A model generated the notes under the pieces. That model was not told where the DNA came from. It saw only the letters and a list, made by a program, of their open reading frames with translations, and did not search any database. DNA of 64,000 nucleotides from Branchiostoma floridae (Eukaryota > Chordata > Leptocardii > Amphioxiformes > Branchiostomatidae), in the NCBI RefSeq assembly GCF_000003815.2, contig NC_049996.1, positions 2,404,350-2,468,349 of the forward strand, in the 5' to 3' direction. The translations under genes and the position numbers were made by a program. The first letter of the stretch is position 1. Each line of letters starts with the position of its first letter. Shown piece after piece: positions 46,456-59,300 of this stretch.

Positions 46456-49400
46456 ATGGCAGGACCGGAACGGGAATTTACAGGACTAAACGATGCTGAT
46501 AGACGGCATTTTGACTTCATGCAGACTTTACTCCGTATATCTGATGAACTCTCTGATGAGGAAACAGCGAATGTTAAGTTGTTCTGCATGCACCTGATTC
46601 CGAAAAATAAGTCGGAAAAACTCAACCGGGCAGTTGATGTTTTCGTTGTTCTGATAGAATTGTGCAAAATAGACCAGGAGAACCTGGACTTTGTTGAAGA
46701 GATCTTGGAGAGAATTGGACGACAGGATCTTGTAAGGGATATCTTGCGCCCGTTCCAACCGCCTGACCGAGAGATTCCTGAGAACCCCGAACTTCGACCT
46801 GGAACACAAAGTGCTGAGGATGGAACTGCAGATGGTAAGTGATTTCCTAATTAATCATGCAAATGAAGGCCTCATTTGCATAATTGATATGCATTGATAT
46901 GCCTCTCTTTCTTATTTTATGTGACAAGTTTGAAAGTCCTTTCGTGGAGCGCAGTGGATTTATAAGCTTTGAACCTCATTAATTGTTCAAATCAGCTGTT
47001 TATTTGCATACTTAATATCTTACCATGTGTGTCGGCACATATGCTATCTACATACCAAAAATCTCGATACGTTGATTGATTTTATTTTGCACTTTAAAAA
47101 CAATCATAAATACAGCAAATTAAAGAAAACAACAGAACGTGCATGGGGAGAGAAAAAGCCGTGTGGCTTATACAACCTCTACCCCCTTCAAAATTTACAA
47201 ATCATAATGCTATTAAATGAATATGAAGACCATACATCAAACCATAATAAATCAAATAAATCAAATGAAACCCAGTGATCATCATGACGCAACAAATGGT
47301 CTAGCTAAAAAAACTGAAGCAGACAAAACTGAACATGATCTACAGATCATAAAGAAATAAGTCAAAATCATAGAATTAACCTGCCAGCAAATACCGAATG
47401 AAAGCAAGTACAGAAAATCAAAGCAAGGGATGCAACAAACAGGCACCAAGTACATGGTATAATACTTAATAATAACTGAACATAATATAATCAAGAAGCA
47501 AGGGAACAAATAAATCAGGAGCAGATAGTTGGCTTCTCTATGAGGTTGTTTTTTATGCTTTTCTTGAAAACGGAAAGCGACTGACAATTTCTGTTGGAAA
47601 GACTTAGAGTGTTCCATATGGATGGGCCCCTAAACAATATAGTGAATTGTGTTAGGTTAGATTTTGTTTTAATAGGTCTAAGTCTGTTTTGCTGCCTCGT
47701 ACTGTGATCGTGAATATCTGAGTTGTACTTGAATATGTCTTTATATAGGACTGGTAAAGAGGGACTGTTGTGAATAACTTTATGGACGAAAATGGCTGAC
47801 TGTAATTTGTTTATATCATATACTGTCAAGATTTTCAGATTGTGAAACAAAGCTGCTGAGTTTGCTATAAATGAGGCGTTTGAAGCAATTCTAACAAAAC
47901 GTTTTTGTAGCAGGTGCAGAGGTTTTATTGAGGTAGTGTAAGTACTAGCCCAGATGATATTACAATATGTTAAGTAGGGGTATATCAAGCTGTGGTAAAG
48001 AGTCATAAATATTTTACGAGATATACAATTTGCAACTTTTCTTATAATACCAATATTCTTAGAAATTTTCTTGCAAATAATGTCAATGTGAAATTTCCAC
48101 GTGAGTTTTTCATCTATAACGACTCCTAGAAACCGTGCATTACTTACATGTTTAATGGGTTTATTCTCTATGTATATCTTAGCCATTTCTTTACTGTATT
48201 TCTTATTTCTTCCTGTGAAAATTATGAAATTTGTTTTGTCTATATTTAGGGACAGCTTATTTGACTTAAACCATTGATTTAATTTGCAAAGTTCGTCATT
48301 TATTGTTGAAATAAGTGTATCAAAATTTTTATGCGAAATAAAAAGATTGGTGTCGTCGGCAAATAGTAAAGCGAAAAATTTCTCTGATATCATGGGTAGG
48401 TCGTTTACATAAATCAAAAATAAAAGAGGTCCTAGTATGGAGCCTTGCGGGACACCACATGTTACAAATTTCTGGGACGAGACAAAACTGTTATTAGAAA
48501 CATACTGCGTTCTCTCTGACAGATAATCTTTTAACCACTGAAGGACAGAGCCTTTGAATCCATATGAGTTGAGTTTGCCAAGTAATATGTTGTGATCGAC
48601 TGTATCAAACGCTTTAGAAAGGTCTAGGAATATTCCAATTGTGAATTCTTTATTTTCCAGGGCTGACGTAATTTTGTCTATGAGTTGTAGAAGGGGCATA
48701 TAAGTTGAATAGTTTTTCCGGAAGCCATATTGGTGTGCATATAGAATATTGTTATCATCTAGGTGCTTTAGAATTCTTTTGTATACTACTTTTTCTAAGA
48801 TTTTTGAAAATACAGGTAATATGGATATGGGGCGATAGTTTGTGAACAGACAGGGATTTCCAGATTTGTAAAGAGGGATGACCTTGGCTACTTTTAAATC
48901 AGAGGGTACTTTGCCGGTTTCAATGGAAGTTTTAAAGACATATGTAATGGGTTCTACAATTTCTGAAGCCACCTGTTTCAATAGTGAGGCCTTGATTTCA
49001 TCCTTTCCAGGTGCTGCATTTTTTAGATTAAGAATTATGTCAAGAATTTCCGCTGTGCTGGGCGCATCGAACAAACTGATGGCGGGATATTCATTTTGCA
49101 GGTAGGATAAGGGTGAATGGTCAGTCTTGTCGATTTTGTTTGCCAGAGAAGGGCCAATATTCACAAAAAAATCATTAAATTTGTCGACTATGTTTTGTTG
49201 ATTAGTTATCTCGTCTTCTCCATCCATAAACTTTGAGGGAAGGGTAGCACTTGCCTTTTTTCTGTTAAGTAGTTCATTTATAAGTTTCCAAGTATTGCGT
49301 ATATCGTTTGACACAGTTGTAAACCTATCCTGATAATATTGCCTCTTAGACGAGCGAATCAAACCATTAAATTTATTCCTATAAGTTTTGTATTTTTGTA

Positions 49401-52400
49401 AAGTTGTTGGTGTGGGGTTCTTTAAATACTTCCTGTAGAGCTTGTTTTTCACATTAGAGGACTTGCGTAATCCCTTTGTAAACCAGCCTTTGTTGTTACT
49501 CTCCAGGTTCTTTTTTGTTGAGATAGTTTTTAAAGGGAAGCATTGTTCAAAATGAGTATTGAAAATCTTTACAAAATTACAGTAACAAGCGTTTGCGTCA
49601 GTGTTATTATAGACAGATTCCCAATTTTCTTTAGATAAGAGAGATTTAAATTCGTTGATATTTTTTTTATCGAAATTTCTGTAGCAACGGCGTTGACCTA
49701 TTGTTTCTCCTTGTTTTTTACTGAACTCAAAATCTGTTATACAAAATACCGGTAAGTGGTCTGATATGTCTGTAACAAGAAGACCTGCTGAATGAGGATT
49801 TGTCATAGAGTTTGTCATAATGTTGTCTATTAATGAAGCTGATCTATTCGTTATTCTGGAGGGCTTAGTTATTATAGGGTAGAATGTGCACGAGTACATT
49901 GTGTTCAGAAAATGCTAACATGCTCTTGAGCTACAAATGTATTCCTGTCCAAATGTTGCAACAAAATTGGCCACTGCAGTTCCAGAAAAGCCAATAGGGA
50001 GCCCAAACTTACACTGTTACAGCATTTACTCTCTGCCACAAGAGCTATCTACCACTGAAAAATCATTCTGATTTCCAACAGTTTTCCACCCCAGTATATG
50101 CATTTTCGAATCCTGAGCTACAGTGAGGTTAAATAGACAGAAATTTGGCATGAGAAAATTTCAGAATACTGTAAATGCAGAAATATTCGCGGTGGATTAA
50201 TATTCGCGGTTTTCGCGGGGACCACTTCACCGCGAACTTAAATCCACCGCAAAAAGTCCCTTTTCCCGCTACCGCGAAATTAAATCCCCGCGAAATTAAA
50301 TGCATTTACAGTAGTCCATTTTGCACAGGCAGTTCAGAGAATTTGTAGTCTGTTAAAACTAACATCAACAATGCTTTGAATACTTCCAGGAACTACAATG
50401 TCCAACACCTACTTGGTTATAAATGGTCAAAGGCACATGATCCAGGAAACCATAGATCATCATAGACGCAACATAGCATCGCTGTGTCGCATTAAAAGGT
50501 CACAGGTCAAGTTCAGAGGGTACAAGAAAGGCAAGAGCATCCTGGTGCACTTCTCCATTCCGCGGGAGAACACAGGAGTGCTAAGGCTCATGGCAAATCA
50601 CTCCGACCCGAGGCTTGTATACATGGGCGTCAAGTCACTGCAAATCGACACGGAAGCACCCATAGAGGTCACAAGGGAAACAATGCTGTATGGTGAGTTG
50701 TTTGTTTACTACTTTAATCAATTTTATCAACTACATTGTATGATAATTGCATCTGTGATACACAGTCATGTATAAACAAGTACAGTTATCTGTAAGATCG
50801 ATTTTCATATCAGGTACTGTATATACATTTTGTACATGTATATTAAGTCTGATTGGTTTTTAAAAGTTTAAAAGTACAATGATAATGTCTCAAAATGTAT
50901 ATGACTATATTTACGTGCGTGTTATGTTATGTCTTTGAAAATGATTTTGCTTGCACAACAGATTTCAAGAGACAGGTACCAGCAGATGACATTGAAGTAG
51001 GATGCAGTACTCAAATCAAACAACAGAGGACGCCAAAGAACTGGACCCGCCTGTCTGCCCTGAACCTGTTCTCCGACGCCCTGCCCCTCCACTTGCAGGT
51101 AGCCGAGAGTCTGGAGTACCAGGGCTTTTCCTACAGCCTGGTCCGGGCTCTGGCGCAGAGGGATCGGCTGAGAGAACACCAGATGAAGCAGCTCATCCAA
51201 ACCCTCAAGAAGGCAGAGGTGGATTCCAACACGTTCATGACCATGCGTTCTGAGCTGATCATCAGAAAAAATGAGTTAAAAGAAGCCCGTGAGACCATCA
51301 CAGTTCTAGAAAAACAGCTTCAGCTGGCTCGTGAAGACACAGAGAAAGCCAAGCAAGTCATGATCAGGTCTCACGTGATGGAGTACAGGGGAGAGAAGCC
51401 ACCTGGAGGCTGGTCCGGACAGGCCGAGAAGATAGATGTAGCTACACAAACACACCTAATGGATGACAAGCGCACTAAACGAATGCCAGGATTTTTTTCT
51501 GCAATGACAGAATCTGACAATGGGAGAAAGCCAGAGGAAGTTCAACAGATTTCGTCCCCATCGAGAAAGGAGCAAAACCAATCCAAGCCAGCTGGGGCGG
51601 AGGGAACAACTGTTCACGCAGCTGATGATGGGAATTTGGCAAAAAGTAAAGTGACTTACGGTGGGCTGGGTTTGGGGCGTACGTTTGTGAACCCGCGCGG
51701 TGTTGCAGTGTCCAGGAGTAATGAAATATTTGTGGCTGACACAGGCAACAAACAGGTTCAAGTACACAGCATACATGGTAATCGCCTCCAAAACTTTCCA
51801 ACAGTTGTTTCAGGTCAGTTAATGGAGCCACATGACGTGTCTGTTGATAATAACGGCGCTCTGTGGGTAGTTGGACGAGGAAAATCAGCCGACTATGTTG
51901 TACAATACAACATGGATGGCACTATCGTGTCAAAGTTTGACCTACCAAAGGTTGGGGACTACCGAGGGATTGCAGTTGACGGTGTATCCCGCGTAGACTT
52001 TAAGCGCATCTTGGTGACTGAGGCCAGTCGAGAGATGTCGCGATGGGAAATACAGGTGTTCACTCCAGAAGGAGACCTGGTACAGGCGTTTCGGCATCCA
52101 GATTCTGGAATGAAACTCCCTGAGTACGTTGCTGTGGATGAGGGTGGGAACATCCTTGTGACCGACAGCACTACTCATTCAGTCTACATATTTGATGAGT
52201 TTGGGAAGTACCTATTCAAGTTTGGTGGTAAGGGAAGTGGCAAAGGCCAGATGCTGTATGCAAACGGTATCTGTACAGACAGCTCGGGGCATATCATAGT
52301 GGCGGACTGTAGGAACAGTCGGGTACAGATTTTCAATAGCCACGGCGAGTACATCCATCACATTGACAATGGGTGCTGGACAGAAGGTGTGGCCATTGGA

Positions 52401-52466
52401 CCAGACGGTCACCTGGTAGTGACCAATTTCTATGACAATACAGTGTCTGTATATCCAAGTTATTAA
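46456..52466 (+). CDS. DED, unknown module, coiled-coil and NHL protein, copy 2 (intact)
   Basis: Coding exons 46456-46834, 50390-50692 and 50962-52466 join in phase to 728 aa. Residues about 15-105 form a death effector domain. Residues 130-225 are an unrecognised module (MSNTYLVINGQRH...SILVHFSIPRENTGVLRLMA...VKSLQID). Its strand-helix order vaguely recalls the ferredoxin-like TRADD N-terminal fold, which I offer only as a hypothesis. Residues 290-360 form a coiled coil. Residues 458-728 make six NHL repeats (PRGVAVSRSNEIFVADTGNKQVQV..., YANGICTDSSGHIIVADCRNSRVQIF...), a likely six-blade propeller. RING, B-box and transmembrane segments are absent, so it is probably a cytosolic adaptor or sensor. 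DED proteins feed caspase-8/NF-kB signalling and NHL propellers bind RNA or protein; how this one acts is unknown. The first coding intron (46835-50389) is enlarged by an antisense LINE. Confidence 0.92.
46850..47075 (-). repeat. Reversed fragment of the 8.2-9.5 kb repeat
   Basis: ATGCAAATGAAGGCCTCATTTGCAT, the CACAT..CTATCTACATACCAAAAATC block and neighbouring segments are the reverse complement of the internal unit at 8500-9450. It sits directly after the DED exon donor of copy 2. Confidence 0.6.
47080..49915 (-). mobile_element. 5'-truncated CR1/L2-type LINE, long intact ORF at 47515-49899
   Basis: The minus-strand frame 47515-49899 is uninterrupted for 794 codons. It begins inside the apurinic-type endonuclease domain (DISDHLPVF is the SDHxP motif) and continues through a complete reverse transcriptase: KVIPLYKSG, NYRPISILP, FLDLSKAFDTVDH, GVPQGSILGPLLFLIYVND, FADDTNLF and FLGVVID. 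It ends in a LINE C-terminal region without a zinc knuckle that I can see. The endonuclease N-terminus is missing, so it is 5'-truncated and dead for autonomous movement, yet young because no stop has accumulated. The 3' part (about 47080-47514) is AT-rich with TTTGATTTATTTGATTT near its end. It lies antisense in an intron of DED-NHL copy 2. Confidence 0.9.
50167..50313. mobile_element. MITE, family B copy 2
   Basis: It begins TACTGTAAATGCA and ends TGCATTTACAGTA. The interior pairs GCGGTGGATTAATATTCGCG-type with CGCGAAATTAAATCCCCGCG-type segments, so nearly the whole element is a palindrome. It lies about 75 bp before the second coding exon of DED-NHL copy 2. The related copy is at 20722. 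Confidence 0.8.
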
Positions 52467-52690
52467 TCATGTGAAGTCTTCCAGTTATTGATCATGTGAA
52501 ATTTTCCACTTTGGTATGTAAAATTCTCCAGCTATCAATTATGTAAGATTCTCCAGTTATCAATAATGTAAATTTTCCAGTTATTAATTATGTGAAAATT
52601 CCAGTTATCAATCATGTGAAATTTTCCAGTCATTAATCTTGTGAAATATTCCAGATATTAATCAATTTTGTGAAATTCTGCAGTCATTGA
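52455..52690 (+). repeat. ~28-bp minisatellite beginning at the DED-NHL copy 2 stop codon
   Basis: Units of the type CCAGTTATTAATCATGTGAA with a short T-rich link recur about eight times, with variation. The first unit contains the last codons and the TAA stop of the gene. Copy 1 lacks the array beyond a single related segment. Confidence 0.85.
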
Positions 52691-53930
52691 TAATGTGATA
52701 TCTTCTGAATGTAAATATGTATTTTCTTTTAATCTGTTAAGTTTTGGAATCTGATATTGCAATGCAGGCACGAGCAGACAAACAAGTAAAAGTGATCTAG
52801 AAAAAAGGAACTCAAATACAAACAGCTTAGAAAGAATTTGGTAAGTCCTGAGACCTAAGCCAGGATTGTGCTGTAGTTGCAAGACTCCGACTTAAAATTG
52901 TGGCAAGAAATTGTGCCTTTTTTCATAATTCACTTCTGCTTCAAACATTTGATAATTTCATTGATTGATTGTTGTTTATACATATATGACATGAATTATA
53001 TTCAGGTGTATATACATAGTGTATTTTTCCGCTCATACAAAAATGTATACAGTATAGGAGAAGTTCAACATATTTTGACAAACCATATTATTATACTGCT
53101 CACAAACCAAGCATGTTGATGCCATAGAGATTAAATGTTCATAATTGGTGTACAAATGGTGTGATTCTTACATAGAATAAGGCAACATTGCACCATAGTT
53201 TTCACCTCTTATAACATTGTATTGATAACATGATATTACATAAAAAGAATGTTTATAATCTCAAACTTGAACTTCTAAATTTTCAGTAGGCAAAGGAAAA
53301 AAAAAACTTGCAATTCTATAGGATGTTTAGGTAAACTTTGATTAACATTTTAGATTGGTAACATGCTGACAATCTCATTGACTTAATGTCCATATTCATG
53401 ATTTGAGTTTATGTTACATTTAAAACTGCACCAGAAAATATTCTTCAACACAGCATAGCAGCACTCGAGTCAATAAGTATCAAAATATTATGGTTGTGGC
53501 TTCATGTACGTAACATTTTTATGATTATACATTGCTCTATTTCACTGCATTTCTTTCTGACTGTAAACTCTAAATGTACATACATGTACTTGTAATGCTG
53601 ATTTCAAACATTATAAGCAACAATATACAAGGATCCTTAGTCACAACCAACTAGATATACAGTAATATACAGCAACAGCCAAGTTTACTGGTTCTATTTT
53701 TGCACTGCAGCATAGGTGGCGCTGCTAACAATGCAGCCCCAAACATAAAGCAATGTGACATAATACAGATAGATATTGTCCAGCAGCAATGATATTAGGA
53801 AACTGAATAGTTATCAGTAATTTCTTACTAAGGCTGCAGTTGTTGAGAAAGAACCTTGTTTTCCAGGCATTTACCACCATATGAAATAATATTCATAGAT
53901 TATAAGTAACAATGTCATATTTCCAGAGTT
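52691..53930. other. Convergent intergenic sequence, no gene seen
   Basis: This separates the ends of DED-NHL copy 2 and the LRRC72-like gene. It is AT-rich, without recognised repeats or coding signal apart from possible poly(A) signals for both genes. Confidence 0.6.
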
Positions 53931-56359
53931 CTATTTGAATCTGATAGTCATAATCTGTGGCAGTTCAGGCGAACCCTCCGCTAATCTTCTCTGTTCAGAT
54001 TTTGGCACTTTGGACCAGTCAAACATGGAGTACTGCATGACGGCGCGGCTCACGCTGCGTAGCGCTACCGCGTGGTTTGGGTTCTCGTGAGGGGGCATGT
54101 CGAAGTTGTTGGCAACTACGTCCTTTTCTGTGGAGACAAAAATATCAAATGTTTCAGTTTTAACAAAACCTCAGACTTACTATTCAAGGCTATAAGGGGT
54201 ATCAGATACCTCAAACCAATGGATAAGACTAGACCAAGTTGACCCAAAAACTGGATAAGACCTAGGAAAAAAGATGTGTTTCCTGTTTCAGTCCTGAAAA
54301 AATTAGAGTTGGCAGGTAGGGATTTTATCTTTTTTTTCTTTTAATTTTTTCTAGGCTGGCTAAAACTCTAGTGAGACATATTACAATACAGTTGATCAAA
54401 GTAAACTGAAATGCAACTTGACTTTCAATGTCAAACTTTAATTCTATCCTTCATTAGATAGGACAAGCATTGTTTTTCTTCAATAGGAAGCAAGCTGACT
54501 AAAAATTCCATCTGAAAGCTATATGACTCCACTGCCCACCCCCCAAAAAAATCTAGGGTCGGCAGGTTTTTCTACGGTAGGTAGGGAAACAGGAAACACA
54601 ACCTTTTTTTCCTAGGCCTGTGAGAAGTAATAACTATTTCCACTAAAGTTACCAGGTATTGTTGAAGGTCGTGTGTGCCTGTCCTGTGACCTTGTCCTCG
54701 GGGGAAGTCCCTCAGCCCTGCGCCCAAAGGCGATTGTCTCCCGTAACAAGTACTGCTCCTGTTCGTACATACGCCAGGCGCGATCACGCTCCGACTGGAG
54801 AACCTCTGTTGAGGAGGAGACAAGAGGAATACTCAGTTTCTTACGTCAATGAAGGTACATATAGAATACAACACAGTGTATTCCGTATCACCCAAGGTAT
54901 CAGCCCGACTGCGGGTCGGATTGCCCGAAGGCCGGAGGGTGATCCGACCCGCGGGAGGGCTGGGACCGAGGGTGATGCGGAATACACCGCGTTGTATTTC
55001 ATTTATGTCATACCCACCTGAAAAACCCATGTTTTGATGCGAAATGCGCCAGAAGTTGAACAAATTTGGTGCCCTCGAACAAAATGTGTTGCAACAGCAA
55101 TGTTCCAACATCCGAATCAGGTTTTTGAATTGCCAACCGTGCCGTATTTGGCCCGTTTGAAATGGTTTGATTTACTCGAAGAGAGCCTGTGTGATACGCC
55201 TTTCGTATCGAACGTTTTTGCGTCACAGGTATGACATAGAACAAGTTACACAACAAGCAACTAACGCTGGTTCAATGCAAGAATGTTTATCCAAGGGCAA
55301 ACCTATTTTCGTTATGTCTAAAAAATGAGGTACTTGGACGTATCAAAATCGCCAAAGGGTGGTTTCAAATTACAGTGTTTTCAAAAAGGGAAGACTACCT
55401 TGCATAGAAACTAGTAAATGAAAAGTTACATGTTGATGTACTCACAATGATTACAAACTATCAGTGATCATCATCACTGTCCTCATCGTGATCAGCTGGC
55501 TCATTTCCCATGTATAGGAATTACAAGGACAAGTCTCAAAAACCTGGTGCAGGTTTGGTGCAGGTAGACATCAGAAATACCTGCACAGCCTAACTTTTAC
55601 CTGCACTAACCTGCAAGTGTAGGTGGTATTTTTAGCCCTAGCATAAAATTAACACAAATGAATCCTACCTTGTCTGTCTAGCAGTTCCACAGAAGGCAGG
55701 TTGTGAATAACATAAGATCTGTACTCATTCTCTTGTGCCAGGGGGTTGTTGAACAGATCTGGAGAAATATTAGGTAGTTTAGAGTGATATTTCTACACAT
55801 AAAACCATTCATATTTAATTAGGATTATTTACATGTAATTGTACAATGTTCATTGTAGTTATATATGAAAGCAAACAATGTAGATGGATCTTGACTACAT
55901 GTGAGTTAACAAAACAACTTTTCAATGTCACTAACTAACTGAAAATATTACCTCAACTTTGCACAATGGAAATTGTTCCAGAACTGAATAGATAACAGTG
56001 ACATTGAATAACCTTCCTAATAGAATGTGTGTTCCAGAACAAAATCTGTGTGATGCCATTATTCAATAATGAATGCAACTTTTTCCAAAGACATTGTGTG
56101 ACATTTGAGAACAAATTGAATGCATTAAGTTTGGCGAAAAGGTACTAAAAAAAAGTTAATACAATATTGTCTCAGCTCATTTAATGAGTTTTGAGTCATG
56201 AATAACAACTGTGTGTGGACTGTGTTCAGCACCAAGGACAGGTATGTCTGTGCGTTTGTGTTTGTGTGTGTGTTCAGCACCAAGGACAGGTATGTTTGTG
56301 TGTGCGTGTGTGTGTGTGTGTGTGTGTATGTGTGTGTTGTTCAGCACCAAGGACAGGTA

Positions 56360-56393
<34 letters not shown>

Positions 56394-59300
56394 GTTCAGC
56401 ACCAAGGACAGGTATATTTGTGTGTGTGTTTGTGTGTGTGTTTGTGTGTGTGTGTCTGTGTTGTTCAGCACCAAGGACAGGTATGTTTGTGTGTGTGTGT
56501 GTCTGTTGTTCAGCACCAAGGACAGGTATGTTTGTGTGTGCATGTGTGTGTGTGTATGTGTGTGTGTTGTTCAGCACCAAGGACAGGTATGTTTGTGTGT
56601 GCGCGTGTGTGTGTGTATGTGTGTGTGTGTTGTTCAGCACCAAGGACAGGTATGTTTGTGTGTGGATGGTGTTCAGCACCAAGGACATGTGTGTTCGTGT
56701 GTTGATTGTGTTCAGCTCCAAGGACATGTGTGTTTGTGTGTGGATGGTGTTCAGCACCAAGGACATGTGTGTTCGTGTGTTGATGGTGTTCAGCACCAAG
56801 GACATGTGTGTTCGTGTGTTGATGGTGTTCAGCACCAAGGACAGATGTGTTTGGGCTTGAAGAGATTATCTCTTGGGCAGTAAGTGGTTGTGAATAAATA
56901 ACTTTACTTATCAAGTCTACTGTATTTTGTCCAACTCACTGAGTACTCTGAGGGCCTGCATGGGTCTGAGTTCTCTCACCACCTCCTCTAGTTTAGTCAG
57001 CTGGTTATTATGTAACATTAACACCTGAGGAATACACAATAAAGTTATTGAAAATCATTAGTAGAACATTGTGAGCTCAGCAGACAATACAGAGAAGGAA
57101 TTCCTGTCACCTTTCACCTTGCAAAATTGAACATATAGGAATCATCGTTTTAAAGGAACCCCTACTTATGACTACTAGTACTTCATCATCTCTTCCTTTA
57201 TCCATTCTTAATGCAGGTCTGTAAGAAAAATAATATAAGAGACATACAAGGATTAGTAAAAGATCTCATATTCAGTTTAATGTTTTTAGATTTTTGTGCA
57301 AAAAGCTTTAACATGATTCAGTTGTAGTTGACTTGTATGTTAATAGATACAACAATGCCACCTGCCAACAATAAACAATTCGTAATACAAAATGTACAAA
57401 AGGTGTTCTAGAACAAGACTAATTTTCAGGACACAAAAAATATACAAAACCTGGAAATCCTACTGCAGTACCAAAGAAAGCCATTAGGAGACAAATAATT
57501 GACCTTGACCTTCATCTTCCCAAACCTAACCACATACCAAATATCATTACAATCCATCAAGAGGTTCTTACGTTATGCCGACCACATATATTACGAAGCA
57601 CATGCACACACACACACACCCACACACACCAAAAACAGTACAATACTTCAATTTTTATGAAGGTGAGAATACCTGTAGACAGGTGAGATGGCCCAGAGCC
57701 CCACTGATGTCAATCAGCTCATTGTTCTCCAGGTACAACTCGGACAGGCGGAAGTTGTTCAGGATACAGTCGATTCTCCGCAGCTTTAGAATTTCAAAGA
57801 AATAAACATTTCCATTGACATTTGTTGCAGTAATAAAGAAAAATCTCCCTTACTTGTTCCAATTATGTTTCAATGTCATTATAAGAACAACCTTAGAACT
57901 ATACATGTAGAAGGCTAAAAGTATTTCAAACATACTTTGCAATGCTAGCAAAATAAGATTCTATATTTGTCAAAGAGAAATTAGTACAGTAGAAGCCGAT
58001 TAACTGCACGGCCTATTTGCCAGTGAATTTCGTACAATTATCCGGCTGGTGCAATAATGCGAAGTTATCCAGCTGGACCGCACTGGTTTGGGATTTGGGG
58101 ATTCCGTGCAGTTAACAGAAGTGTGCAGTAATCCGATGTGCAATTAACTGGCTTCTACTGTATTGTTGTAAGTTGAAGGAGAAGCTAGTCTTACCTTGTT
58201 TCCATTGAGCCATAGATACCTCAGGATCTTGAATCTTCCTAGGTCACAGACTTCCTTTAGATTTCTGGGAGAAAACAGAACATTGTGGCTTTGTGCAGTA
58301 TAAATTTCATACAACTTTCATCACTTCACTCAGGTGAAAATGAGTACCTTAAAGCTTCTTAGATATGACAATAAATGGTCCCGTTTTTGAGGAGTCACAC
58401 CCCAAACATATAATAGAACCCGTCACACTTAGATAGAGTAAGGGTCCAGATGTCGTCGATCAAATATATCTATACGGATATATAGCTTGTACTGTTCATG
58501 CTATAAGATAAGGTTGTTTTAGGCGTACAATACAAACAAAACATTACATAACAGAGCTTAATAAATCATCATATCAAAAACTTTACCAATGCAAATGATC
58601 TTATGCTGAACATTAAGAAGATATCTTTTGATCCCACTAAAAGAGACCATTGAACTTAAACTAATTTGATAGTAAATAATAGAAAAATTGTGATTTTTCC
58701 ATCCTCACCTATCGGACAAGTAGAGTAGTGTGACGTCAATATCTTTCCTGATCCCTCTCTCTTCAAGTTGAGCCTCTATTGTCTGTAAATAACGAAATCA
58801 TCAAGTCATTCAAGTCTTTTTTTTTCTATTTACATGTAGATTGGACTATCTGTTAACCATTATTCTACTGGAACAAACTTTCGAGAAGGTATCAACCATC
58901 TGACATTTTGTCTGAAGTCAGATGCAATTAACATGGATACTGTATAACCGTCTATTCATTTCCTATTTCATTTACATATATCTAAAGGCACCCAATGCAA
59001 TTTTAGAGCATTAAAATTGCAAATATTCTTGATAAGACAATCAGCACAATATTGACATTTACTTCAACATACTAGCACATTTCGTATCATTATTTCATAC
59101 TTCCCCCTCCCTACGTTACTATTTGGGGGTAAAACTAGACAATACAAGACAAGTTTGCAAAAAAAAAAAAAAAAAAACATGTCGAAAATGAACCCCTTTT
59201 ATTTATTGTGGCCCCTACAATAAATCAGCACAGGATCGAGCCACTGACGGTCCAGGTTCAGGTCCGGACCTGGACCTTATGCTCTGGACCTGGACCGTAC

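Noticed and set aside
47515-49899. Host gene with an RT domain or a retroviral pol
   Set aside because: Endonuclease SDH motif, RT motifs and no protease, integrase or LTRs identify a non-LTR LINE.
56198-56914. Open frames of 130-220 codons on both strands
   Set aside because: All arise from TG-rich minisatellite sequence lacking stop codons and encode only VCV/HTHT strings.
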